Source: an alpha proteobacterium 3107
Lineage (GTDB): Bacteria > Pseudomonadota > Alphaproteobacteria > Rhodobacterales > Rhodobacteraceae
Reading direction: 5' to 3'
Assembly: GCA_001483205.1 (NCBI GenBank)
Contig: JPPB01000072.1
Coordinates: 1-25,058, forward strand
Length of the DNA: 25,058 nt
Positions 16,540 through 23,794 of this stretch are shown here, one piece after another (the stretch's first letter is position 1; every line of letters begins with the position of its first letter). The notes beneath the pieces were generated by a model. It was not told the DNA's origin, searched no databases, and saw only the letters and a list, made by a program, of their open reading frames with translations. The translations under genes and the position numbers were made by a program.

Positions 16540-16638
16540 GGGGGGCGACTCCTTCGCTGTGTCCGGTGCCTTTAGTAGGCCGGGGGCGGGCGGAACTCAA
16601 GCGTCTGCCGGGAAGTCATAGCCCGGCCACATTTATGG

Positions 16639-16692
16639 TTTACAAAAAACTAACATCCTGCTATTGCGGACGCCGTTACTCTGCACTAGAAT
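16639..16692 (+). promoter_or_regulatory. Promoter region of the three-gene cassette
   Basis: Two sigma-70-like pairs overlap in an AT-richer stretch: TTTACA (16639-16644) with TATTGC (16662-16667), and TTGCGG (16664-16669) with TAGAAT (16687-16692), each with a 17-base spacer. The first gives a leader of about 30 bases with AGGG before the ATG at 16704. Confidence 0.45.
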
Positions 16693-16703
16693 TAGGGATT
16701 GAT

Positions 16704-17744
16704 ATGCCAGCGTTCATCATCCTGTCCTACGCCTCTATCCTTGTTCTTGCCGTCACCATTTCAGGATACCTTTCCTATCACGGCCTCTTGCAAAGCGCAG
16801 GGGAAGTCACGCTCCCCTTAGTTGTTTTTCTGATGGCCATCATCCTGACCATGGACGCGACGATCAGCTATTTTCGCTCAGGCGAAAAGCGGTATCGCCT
16901 GCCTGTCTTCATATGGTTTGTCGCGGCGTTCTTCTCCGTCGCCTCGAATTTTAACTTTCTTTACAGCAACTTCATGCGCGAAGATGTCACACAGGCAACC
17001 GTCACCAGACAGGTTGAGGTCTTTCGCGACGATCTGGTCAAAACCCGCGCAGCACTGGCCGGTCTGGAAAGCGTCCGCTATGCGACGACATTGCGCAAAG
17101 ACCTCACGGTTGAACTTACGAATCTTCGTGACCAGATCAACGACCCGCTTCGCCCCGGTTGCGGCGAGGAATGCCGCAGCCACATGGCGGAAATCGAACG
17201 CATCCTTGGTGATTCGATCACCAACCTTGCGGTGCCCCCCATAGGGTCGGATTTGAGCGTGGTCAATGACTGGTATGAGCGTTACAAAAGTGCGGCAGAA
17301 GCAATCCTTTCGACTGTTTTGCATACGACCGATACGCCTGCTGTCGAAGCTCTTGCCAGGCGCATTGATGATGCGCTGCTTGAATACGATTCTGCCGCGC
17401 GTGTCCTTATCAGCAAGGGCGGCCTTGATGCGCTGCCTGAGATGTCGGACATCTCTCTCGACATAGAGCGCGAGGCCAATGCGCTGCTGCCGGAGGACGG
17501 CAAGGTCAGCCACAGCAACATTGACCCGACGCTCGGGCGGTTGGGCGAAATCGTCTACGCCTTTCAAAACGGGTTTGTGGAAAGGCCAAACCTCATGGCC
17601 ACCTTCGTATCGCTGATACTCGCCTCGGTTGTCGATGTTCTGCCATTCCTGCTGTCATTTGCCCTGTTCGGGAAGGGCCGGTTGGAAAAGAACGTCAGAA
17701 CCGGAATCGCGCGCGGTTCGGGCGAAAGGCGGATCATCGAATGA
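16704..17744 (+). CDS. Unknown four-TM membrane protein, first gene of a GTPase-containing cassette
   Basis: I do not recognise a named family. The start at 16704 has TTAGGG seven bases upstream and opens directly on a membrane helix; the longer frame from 16566 runs through promoter sequence. The protein has 346 residues. Helices are predicted at about 3-24, 36-57, 66-88 and 296-323. Residues 90-295 form one large, helix-rich, charged loop with coiled-coil-like stretches (TRQVEVFRDDLVKTRAALAGL) and a CGEEC pair (C153, C157) that could form a disulfide or bind a metal. An arginine-rich tail follows helix 4. With three helices before the loop, the loop could face the periplasm. The next gene begins 24 bases later. 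It may be a membrane anchor, sensor or effector for the GTPase; that is inference. Confidence 0.8.
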   Translation: MPAFIILSYASILVLAVTISGYLSYHGLLQSAGEVTLPLVVFLMAIILTMDATISYFRSGEKRYRLPVFIWFVAAFFSVASNFNFLYSNFMREDVTQATVTRQVEVFRDDLVKTRAALAGLESVRYATTLRKDLTVELTNLRDQINDPLRPGCGEECRSHMAEIERILGDSITNLAVPPIGSDLSVVNDWYERYKSAAEAILSTVLHTTDTPAVEALARRIDDALLEYDSAARVLISKGGLDALPEMSDISLDIEREANALLPEDGKVSHSNIDPTLGRLGEIVYAFQNGFVERPNLMATFVSLILASVVDVLPFLLSFALFGKGRLEKNVRTGIARGSGERRIIE

Positions 17745-17768
17745 ATTTTGCATTGGGGGGAGCTTTCC

Positions 17769-18746
17769 ATGACAGACCCGATCATCACGCACGCCTTTGG
17801 CACAGACCCCGAAGGCCCCAAGCGCATTCCTCTGCGCCTGCGCCCCAAACCAGTCCTGACAGTCGAGGATGTAGCGAATAAGAAGAAGGGCCATTATCTG
17901 TTTTCCTTTGGCTACCCCGGCAGCGGAAAAACAACGCTTCAATGGATGATGATGAATTATCTAATAAGTAAGACGAAATTTGACATCGACATCGCAATTC
18001 CCGACAACAAGGAGGGACCGGACTGGGAAGGCCCCGCAATCATCAACGACTGGAATAAACAATGGATTGAGGGGCGCTTTCCCGAACGCACCCCGGCAGC
18101 CGAAAGCGACATTCGCGAAATCGAAATCACCGCCCAAACAACTTCTGGCAAGAAACTTGACGCTAATTTCAGCTTTCTGGAAGTCTCAGGCGAGCTTTTG
18201 CAACAGGTGGTGCCCGCAAAGGGTGTCATGCCCGACCTGAAGCCGCTCTTGCGCGCCTATCTTGAAAATCAGCGGCTTAAATTCGTCGTGATTTTTATGC
18301 TCAGCCCGGACAGGGAAGAGAACGACATCCTTTTTGCCAATTTCATCTCTTACGTGAAAAAGAGTTTCCCCGGCCTTCTCGACCGCATGTCGATTGGCGT
18401 TGTGCTTTCAAAGCCGGAGGAATCACTGTGCCGATTGCGGGAATTTGGTGATGCGACGGGTAGAACCGGCTTCACGAAACTCAATACAGAAGCCCAGATA
18501 GCCTATTTGAAAAAGTTTTGCCCCCGAACCTACAATATCTGGAGCGGCTGGCCAGAAAAGAAACCGCTGCTTTCGCCCCTCTATCTGGGTGAGATAGAGA
18601 TCATCGAGGGCGAACCTCGTCTGATGGAGTTTGATTTCCACCACATTGAGCAGATATTTTTCTGGCTGTTCGAGCAGTTCGCGGGCAAACGTCCGGGGCC
18701 AACGTTCTGGCAGCGCTTCACCGGATGGACCAAAGAATGGCAATAA
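17769..18746 (+). CDS. P-loop GTPase-like protein (TRAFAC-type), cassette core
   Basis: This is a soluble nucleotide-binding protein of 325 residues. Walker A is GYPGSGKTT (48-56) after a hydrophobic strand (HYLFSF). A switch-I-like threonine occurs near 108. A Walker B/switch-II-like motif FLEVSGE (137-142) has E where DxxG would have D. SKPE (214-217) stands where GTPases have NKxD, after the strand SIGVVL. These make a TRAFAC-type GTPase more likely than an AAA or ABC ATPase. From memory it resembles the GTPases of bacterial conflict modules described with GTPase-associated proteins, but no closer family can be named. GGGGGGAG before the ATG at 17769 fixes the start; the TTG start at 17748 is rejected. 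Its end overlaps the next gene's start. Codons are AT-richer than in the flanks (AATTATCTAATAAGTAAGACG). Confidence 0.82.
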   Translation: MTDPIITHAFGTDPEGPKRIPLRLRPKPVLTVEDVANKKKGHYLFSFGYPGSGKTTLQWMMMNYLISKTKFDIDIAIPDNKEGPDWEGPAIINDWNKQWIEGRFPERTPAAESDIREIEITAQTTSGKKLDANFSFLEVSGELLQQVVPAKGVMPDLKPLLRAYLENQRLKFVVIFMLSPDREENDILFANFISYVKKSFPGLLDRMSIGVVLSKPEESLCRLREFGDATGRTGFTKLNTEAQIAYLKKFCPRTYNIWSGWPEKKPLLSPLYLGEIEIIEGEPRLMEFDFHHIEQIFFWLFEQFAGKRPGPTFWQRFTGWTKEWQ

Positions 18747-19789
18747 ACGCGCCTGTCCTCGGGCGCGCCGTGTTCGGAACCACCAGCGGTCTGAAAGCGT
18801 ATGGAAACGGTGTTCTGGCCGGTGTTGGCAACACCGTGAGTGTGCTTGAGTTTGGTGGCGGCGATAGCGGCCATATTCACCGGATGGCCCCCGATCAGGC
18901 CGCCGTTTTTTTCCGCCGTGCGGAAAATCAGGACGGCAATGTTATCGAGCTGGTCGGTACCGTGGCCCCTTGCCGCGATTCCGGGCGGCGGCAGGGTTTT
19001 CTGGGTGCCTGTGTTGCCGTGACGCCTGACGGTGGCCAGTCCTTTTCCGACTGGCCAGCGCTTTATTCGGAAATTGAACACCTCTTTGAGCAGATGCGCG
19101 CACGGGTAGATTCTACCAGCGGCGTGTTTCGCATGTATCGTCCTGACCCTCCCCCTTCAGAAATGGATGATTACGCATTCAACTGGAGTGCGCTTTCTGG
19201 CGAGACGCTCATCCTTCACGATACCGATACTCTGGACCCCGCAGGAATGATGGAGCGCCTTCAGGCCATCGCTTTCGCGCATGGATCGGATTACCCTGAC
19301 GTTCTGGTTTTTGAGGCTCCAGTTCCGGAGTCTCTGGGCCTTGACTGCCCCGAAGTGGATGAGGCGTTGCAGAAATTCAACAAAGCCAGAGCCGAGGCGG
19401 AGGCCAAGGCCAAGTCGAAACGCGCCGCGCCGCCTGTGCAAACCGCGACAGACCGTGATCGGGACATCGCCCATCTTGTTGCGGAGATCAGTGAGTTGCG
19501 CAGCGATCTAAGGCACGCCGTCGAGACTTTACAGTTGGAATCTCACAGGCTTCGCACCGTCCTGAACACCAACACCGAGCAGACAGACGAGGACGAATTG
19601 CTTCCCTTCGGGAAGATCGCCGCCATTGCCGCCAGCTTCGTCGTCTTTTTGTCTATCATTTGTGTTATCATTCTCTTTTTTGCATCAGGGGATGGCTCAG
19701 ACACCCAAACGCAGTCGCCGGAGCCCTCAGGACCAGCGGCGGGCGGCAGCGCGGGCGAACAGACCACCGAGCATACCACCGGCCAGTAG
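18737..19789 (+). CDS. Unknown GTPase-associated protein: globular domain, coiled coil, C-terminal TM
   Basis: I do not recognise a firm family. The protein has 350 residues. Residues 1-200 form a globular domain starting GRAVFGTTSGLKAYGNGVLAG, whose layout recalls, from memory only, N-terminal domains of GTPase-associated proteins. A charged linker (KARAEAEAKAKSKR) and a coiled coil (about 243-275, LVAEISELRSDLRHAVETL) follow. One membrane helix (about 293-315) ends in a low-complexity Ser/Gly/Thr tail. It looks like a tail-anchored protein with its main domain in the cytoplasm. The start at 18737 (ATGGCAATAA, overlapping the GTPase stop) is preferred; ATG at 18725 is in frame and possible. 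The overlap implies coupled translation and partnership with the GTPase. The final 63 bases overlap the convergent trgA gene. Confidence 0.8.
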   Translation: MAINAPVLGRAVFGTTSGLKAYGNGVLAGVGNTVSVLEFGGGDSGHIHRMAPDQAAVFFRRAENQDGNVIELVGTVAPCRDSGRRQGFLGACVAVTPDGGQSFSDWPALYSEIEHLFEQMRARVDSTSGVFRMYRPDPPPSEMDDYAFNWSALSGETLILHDTDTLDPAGMMERLQAIAFAHGSDYPDVLVFEAPVPESLGLDCPEVDEALQKFNKARAEAEAKAKSKRAAPPVQTATDRDRDIAHLVAEISELRSDLRHAVETLQLESHRLRTVLNTNTEQTDEDELLPFGKIAAIAASFVVFLSIICVIILFFASGDGSDTQTQSPEPSGPAAGGSAGEQTTEHTTGQ

Positions 19790-20167
19790 GGTCATCACCA
19801 CATCCTGCGCCAGAACCATCGTGTTGTATTCCCAGGCTTCTTCGATCAACCCGATCAGTGCCTCGACCGCGCCGTCATACCGTCTGCGCAGCGCGAGCCT
19901 CACCATGGTCACGCCCGAATGGACAAACAGCGCGACGACATAGGTGGAGACAGCGGTGGTCAGACCGGTCGCCAGCACGTTGATGAGCGAGCCTCCGGCG
20001 CGCGGCCCCATGATCCGCCAGCCGCACAGAAAGCCGATCGCAGAATTAACAGGGCCGAAATACGGCCCGTGCAGGCCGGATTGCAGATAGGGAATGACAA
20101 TGCTTGAGACGATGAAAGCCAGACCGGCGAAATATAGTCCACCGACAAGGCGGGCCGCTGTAGGCAT
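19727..20167 (-). CDS. trgA: TrgA-family tellurite-resistance membrane protein
   Basis: TrgA was found in R. sphaeroides as a contributor to high-level tellurite resistance; its mechanism is unknown. The 146-residue protein carries the family pattern: MPTAARLVGGLYFAGLAFIV at the N-terminus, PVNSAIGFLCGWRIMGPRAG in the middle, LRRRYDGAVEALIGL and a last helix MTLLAGGMLGGLFARAAARRW. Three to four membrane helices are expected. GAGGA lies upstream of the ATG. The usual partner trgB (Nudix protein) is not seen next to it; the following gene is acuI. Its 3' end overlaps the cassette's third gene by 63 bases, so the cassette boundary lies at its end. Confidence 0.9.
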   Translation of the reverse strand: MPTAARLVGGLYFAGLAFIVSSIVIPYLQSGLHGPYFGPVNSAIGFLCGWRIMGPRAGGSLINVLATGLTTAVSTYVVALFVHSGVTMVRLALRRRYDGAVEALIGLIEEAWEYNTMVLAQDVVMTLLAGGMLGGLFARAAARRWS

Positions 20168-20461
20168 GGAAAAATCCTCTTTTACCGCTCAACCCTCACC
20201 CGTCGGGCAGAATACCCCCGGGCGGGGGCATTTGCACCCCAGGCCGGGAACTGCCCTGCCGATGCGTTGTGGGAATGCAACGCCCCGTTCTGCTGTTCTC
20301 GCGCCCTTGCCGCTCCGCACCTATAGTCAAATGACCGAATTTTGGCTTTACAAGACACCTGCATATTGGCGCATCGGTGGTCAACCTGTCCCGCCCGGTC
20401 TGGCGACCGGGCGGGAGCAGGGCCGGGACTTGGACTCAAAACCCGACCTTCAGCCAGTATG
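20168..20461. other. Intergenic region between trgA and acuI
   Basis: These 294 bases lie between the start of trgA and the stop of acuI (both minus strand). They hold a small CCCCC/GGGGG hairpin (20214-20227), the strong hairpin listed separately, and presumably the trgA promoter, which I could not place with confidence. No open frame here looks like a gene. Confidence 0.5.
20389..20416 (-). terminator. Strong stem-loop downstream of acuI
   Basis: TCCCGCCCGGT and ACCGGGCGGGA form a perfect 11-bp stem with a 6-nt loop, 46 bases after the acuI stop. No T run follows on either strand, so it may end transcription poorly on its own or protect the 3' end. Confidence 0.45.
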
Positions 20462-21454
20462 TCAGGCGTTCACATCGACAACCACACGCCCCCGGACCCG
20501 GCCCTTGAGGATCTCTGCCCCCAGGTCCGGCAAATCCGCCAGGGTTGCAGGCCGGATCATGTCCTCCAGCTTATCAAGCGGCAGGTCATCGGCAATCCGT
20601 TGCCATGCCCTCTGTCGCGCCCCGAGCGGCTGCATCACCGAATCGATCCCCGCAAGGCTGACGCCCCGCAGAATGAACGGCGTGATCAGCGCGCCCTCAA
20701 TCACCGCGCCCCCGGCCAGACCGACCGCCGCCACCGAAGCGCCGTATTTCATCTGTTTCAGCACCCGGCCAAGCATCGCCCCTGCAACCGTATCCACACA
20801 GCCCGCCCAGGTCTCGCTTTCCAGCGGCTTGCGGGTGACCTCTGCCAGGTCTTCCCTTGCAACGATGGTCGCCGCACCCAGGGCGTGCAGATAACCGGCC
20901 ATCTCAGGTCGCCCGGTGACCGCCGCAACCTCATATCCCCGCGCGGCCAGAAGCGCGGTCGCGACCGACCCGACGCCGCCCGCCGCCCCCGTCACCAGCA
21001 CCGGCCCGTCGGCCTTGTCCAGCCCCCGGTCCTCCAGCGCGGCGATTGCCAGCATAGCGGTCAGCCCCGCCGTGCCCACTGCCATCGCCTGCCGGGTCGT
21101 CAGCCCGTCGGGCAACGGGATCAGCCAATCCGCATCAACCCGCGCCTTCTGTGCATAGCCGCCCCAACGGGTCTCGCCCACGCGCCAGCCGGTCAGCACC
21201 ACTTTGTCACCGGGGCGATAGCGGCTGTCGGCACTTTGCTCGACCGTGCCGGCGAAATCTATGCCCGGCACATGAGGCCAGGCGCGCACCAGCCCGGCAC
21301 CGGGGCCGATGCACAGGCCGTCCTTGTAGTTGAGCGTGGAATACTCCACCGCGACCATCACCTGCCCCTCGGGCAGGTCGTCCGCCGCCACCTGACGAAC
21401 GGCGGCATGGGTTTTGCCGTCGTCATCCTTTTCCACAACCAATGCGTTGAACAT
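20462..21454 (-). CDS. acuI: Acrylyl-CoA reductase (NADPH), AcuI/YhdH family
   Basis: AcuI reduces acrylyl-CoA to propionyl-CoA with NADPH, used in 3-hydroxypropionate and DMSP/acrylate metabolism and to detoxify acryloyl-CoA. The 330-residue medium-chain dehydrogenase/reductase lacks zinc ligands, as expected for the quinone-oxidoreductase branch. The family N-terminus FNALVVEKDDDGKTHAAVR, the substrate-side motif YSTLNYKDGL and PHVPGIDFAGTV are present, with the nucleotide-binding VTGAAGGVGSVA at 154-165. GAGGGG is upstream of the ATG. It appears to be a single-gene unit; no dddA, prpE or related genes are next to it. Confidence 0.93.
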   Translation of the reverse strand: MFNALVVEKDDDGKTHAAVRQVAADDLPEGQVMVAVEYSTLNYKDGLCIGPGAGLVRAWPHVPGIDFAGTVEQSADSRYRPGDKVVLTGWRVGETRWGGYAQKARVDADWLIPLPDGLTTRQAMAVGTAGLTAMLAIAALEDRGLDKADGPVLVTGAAGGVGSVATALLAARGYEVAAVTGRPEMAGYLHALGAATIVAREDLAEVTRKPLESETWAGCVDTVAGAMLGRVLKQMKYGASVAAVGLAGGAVIEGALITPFILRGVSLAGIDSVMQPLGARQRAWQRIADDLPLDKLEDMIRPATLADLPDLGAEILKGRVRGRVVVDVNA

Positions 21455-21785
21455 GTTTTGCGCCCCTCTTTTGCGGCTGTTCTGCCCCCATGGGCCATAT
21501 GCTTTGAGGCGTGACCGGCGGCATGATTCAGCACTTTAGCGCGGCGCGAAGATGAGGCCAACACCTTCCGGCGCGAACCTCTGCATAATGGCATATAGGT
21601 GGCCAAACTACCCGTCCGACATCGCCGTCCTACCGCACCGGTGCCCCCCGCCGGTTTCGGTATGGGGTTATGGGATTGCCGGGGTTTGTGGGGAGAGCCT
21701 GATCCTGTTTACGGCCTCCAGCAGGTTCTGCCCGATGGTGGCCATAACCATCTGCGTGTGGGTCCGCGATGCAACCCGGCTTGCC
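21455..21785. other. Intergenic region, possibly with a gene remnant
   Basis: This 331-base gap separates the acuI start from the ABC ATPase stop. On the minus strand about 21795-21668 can be read as an in-frame fragment (VEASRVASRTHTQMVMATIG and further to a stop), which has the look of a decayed C-terminus but overlaps the ATPase end and has no identified parent. An 8-bp inverted repeat GGTTATGG/CCATAACC flanks part of it. Otherwise I see only the expected acuI promoter area. Confidence 0.3.
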
Positions 21786-22850
21786 TCAACGCAACCGCCG
21801 GTTATTTTCAGCGTCAAAAAAGAACACCCGTTCCCGGTCGAAATCGACGGCGACTTCGGCTCCCGCCGCGATTGGCTCATCCCCCTTGATCTCGACGATA
21901 ATGCGCTCACCGGTCGGCGTATTCAGATAATCATAGGCCACGCCGCCCAGACGCTCGCGCAGTTCAACCGTGACCGGCGATGCCGCCTGATGTACGCCCA
22001 GGTCTTGCGGCCTGAGACCGACGATGACAGCGGTGTTCATGTCAGGCAGGGGCACACCAGTTTTGATCTCTTGGTCGCCCAGCGCCGGAACCCGGACCTT
22101 GCCCGGACCCGAAACCGTGCCTCTGAGGAAATTCATGCCCGGCGATCCGATGAATCCCGCAACAAATACATTGTCGGGGTTCTGGTAAAGCTGCATCGGC
22201 CTGCCCACCTGTTCGACACGCCCGCCGCGCAGCACGACGATCTTGTCGGCAAGCGTCATCGCCTCGACCTGATCATGGGTGACGTAGATCATCGTCGCCC
22301 CGATTTCCTTGTGGAGTCGGGCAATTTCCACCCGCATCTCGACGCGCAGCTCTGCATCAAGGTTGGAGAGCGGTTCGTCAAACAGAAACACCTCGGGGCC
22401 GCGGGTGATTGCCCTGCCGATGGCAACACGTTGGCGCTGGCCGCCTGAAAGCGCCTTGGGCTTGCGCTTGAGATAGGGTTGCAGTTGCAGGATTTCGGCG
22501 GCGCGGGTTACCTTTTCTTTGACCTCGGCCTTGGGTGTGCCTGTCATCTTGAGGCCGAACCCCATGTTTTCCTCTACGGTCATATGCGGATAGAGCGCAT
22601 AGGTCTGGAACACCATTGCCACACCGCGCTCTGCCGGGTCAGCGCGGGTTACATCGCGCCCCCCGATGCTGATATGCCCTTCGGTCGTTTCCTCAAGCCC
22701 GGCAATCATGCGCAGAAGCGTGGACTTGCCGCAGCCCGACGGGCCGACAAAAACACAAAATTCGCCGTCTTCGATCTCAAGATCGACCCCGTGGATGACC
22801 TGGAGATCACCAAATCGCTTGATGGCCTTGCTGAGTGTGACACCGGACAT
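21786..22850 (-). CDS. Sugar ABC transporter ATP-binding protein (MalK/UgpC type)
   Basis: This is the ATPase of a carbohydrate importer, most likely the one whose binding protein starts at 23795. The 354-residue protein has Walker [10 protein letters not shown] (36-44), Q-loop Q82, signature LSGGQ (134-138), Walker B VFLFDEP (154-160) and H192. The C-terminal regulatory domain (VGLRPQDLGVH) ends in VDFDRERVFFFDAENNRRLR, typical of UgpC-like members. The start at 22850 has GGGAGA upstream; the longer frame to 23108 would overlap the IclR gene and is rejected. It follows the IclR gene by 16 bases, an arrangement in which regulator and ATPase are transcribed away from the rest of the transporter. 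Such ATPases can serve several permeases. Confidence 0.93.
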   Translation of the reverse strand: MSGVTLSKAIKRFGDLQVIHGVDLEIEDGEFCVFVGPSGCGKSTLLRMIAGLEETTEGHISIGGRDVTRADPAERGVAMVFQTYALYPHMTVEENMGFGLKMTGTPKAEVKEKVTRAAEILQLQPYLKRKPKALSGGQRQRVAIGRAITRGPEVFLFDEPLSNLDAELRVEMRVEIARLHKEIGATMIYVTHDQVEAMTLADKIVVLRGGRVEQVGRPMQLYQNPDNVFVAGFIGSPGMNFLRGTVSGPGKVRVPALGDQEIKTGVPLPDMNTAVIVGLRPQDLGVHQAASPVTVELRERLGGVAYDYLNTPTGERIIVEIKGDEPIAAGAEVAVDFDRERVFFFDAENNRRLR

Positions 22851-22866
22851 GTGTTTATCTCCCTGA

Positions 22867-23643
22867 TCAGGCGGGGCACTGCCAATGGGCGGCGTTTTCC
22901 CCGATCTTTTCGGCGGTTTCGAGGAGGGCGGCGCGGAAAACCTCAAGGCCTTCGGTCGTGTGGCGGGTGGTTGAGGTGGCAATCGACAAGGCCCCGATAA
23001 CGCGCCCGTCGGGGTTGAGGATCGGGGCGGCAATCGAGATGATCCCGTGTTCGTGTTCCTGCCGGTCAAAGGCCACACCATTCCGGCGAATCTGCTCAAG
23101 CTCGGCAATCAGGCCCCTGGCCGAGTTGTGCGTGGCTTTGGTGTATTGAAAGAAACTCTGTTGCTTCAGCACCGGCTCCAGGCGATTGGGGTCAAGATGG
23201 GCAAGCATCACCTTGCCGACACCGGTGCAATAGGCGGGCGCGACCTGACCCACCCGCGCCAGCGTTTCAAACTGGTCGGTGGCCTTGATCTTGTCGATAA
23301 ACAGCACATGCCCGCTGTCGAGTTGGGCAAGGTGAACCGACTCTCCAACCCGGTCTGCCAGGGCTTCGACAAATGGCCGGGCGAGCGGGGCGAGCGATGC
23401 CGTCTTCCAAGCTTCATGTGCCAGACGCATCAGCCGCGTGCCAAGCCAGTATGTGCCGTTCTGATTGTAGGACAGCATATCCTGACGGGTGAGAGTTTTG
23501 AGGAAACGATACAGCGTCGCCTTCGGATAGGGGCTGACTTCGAGCAATTCGGAAAAGCGCACTGGGCGGCCAAACCCGGCCACGCAGTCGAGAATACCCA
23601 AAGCCTTACCGACAGTTCCGCCGCTACACGCTTGCTGAATCAC
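22867..23643 (-). CDS. IclR-family transcriptional regulator
   Basis: This 258-residue regulator has an N-terminal winged helix (about 10-70: VGKALGILDCVAGFGRPVRF through KATLYRFLKTLTRQDML and the wing NGTYWLG). A C-terminal IclR effector domain follows, with the markers VHLAQLDSGHVLFIDKI, YCTGVGKVMLAHL and ISIAAPILNPDGRVIGALSIATST. The GTG start at 23643 is chosen because GGGAGGAAAACC precedes it and the upstream ATG at 23691 lies in the divergent promoter. It is divergent from the sugar-binding protein gene and upstream of the ATPase gene, so it probably controls both in response to the transported sugar or a catabolite. Confidence 0.92.
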   Translation of the reverse strand: MIQQACSGGTVGKALGILDCVAGFGRPVRFSELLEVSPYPKATLYRFLKTLTRQDMLSYNQNGTYWLGTRLMRLAHEAWKTASLAPLARPFVEALADRVGESVHLAQLDSGHVLFIDKIKATDQFETLARVGQVAPAYCTGVGKVMLAHLDPNRLEPVLKQQSFFQYTKATHNSARGLIAELEQIRRNGVAFDRQEHEHGIISIAAPILNPDGRVIGALSIATSTTRHTTEGLEVFRAALLETAEKIGENAAHWQCPA

Positions 23644-23684
23644 GGTTTTCCTCCCAAGTCCGGCCCTCGGGGGCCAGAAAACGG

Positions 23685-23713
23685 TTGACATTTCATAGCG
23701 CTTGCGTGAATAG
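23685..23713 (+). promoter_or_regulatory. Putative promoter of the sugar-binding protein operon
   Basis: TTGACA (23685-23690), a perfect -35 box, is followed after 17 bases by GAATAG (23708-23713), a weak -10. The operator candidate at 23735-23751 lies just downstream of the expected start. Confidence 0.4.
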
Positions 23714-23734
23714 TTTTCAATAGTTGAGAGGGAA

Positions 23735-23751
23735 GTTTCACAATATGAAAC
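23735..23751. promoter_or_regulatory. Candidate IclR-type operator
   Basis: GTTTCA-CAATA-TGAAAC is a perfect 6-bp inverted repeat with a 5-base AT-rich centre, of the form known for IclR-family sites. It lies between the divergent iclR-type and binding-protein genes, 43 bases before the ATG at 23795. Confidence 0.55.
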
Positions 23752-23794
23752 ATTGCCTCAACACCGGATGTTAACCTGAAAAAGGGAGGAAACA

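Noticed and set aside
20389..20416. A possible tRNA or CRISPR-type repeat at the strong GC hairpin
   Set aside because: There is a single copy, no cloverleaf and no spacing pattern. I saw no CRISPR array, rRNA, tRNA or insertion-sequence end in the window.
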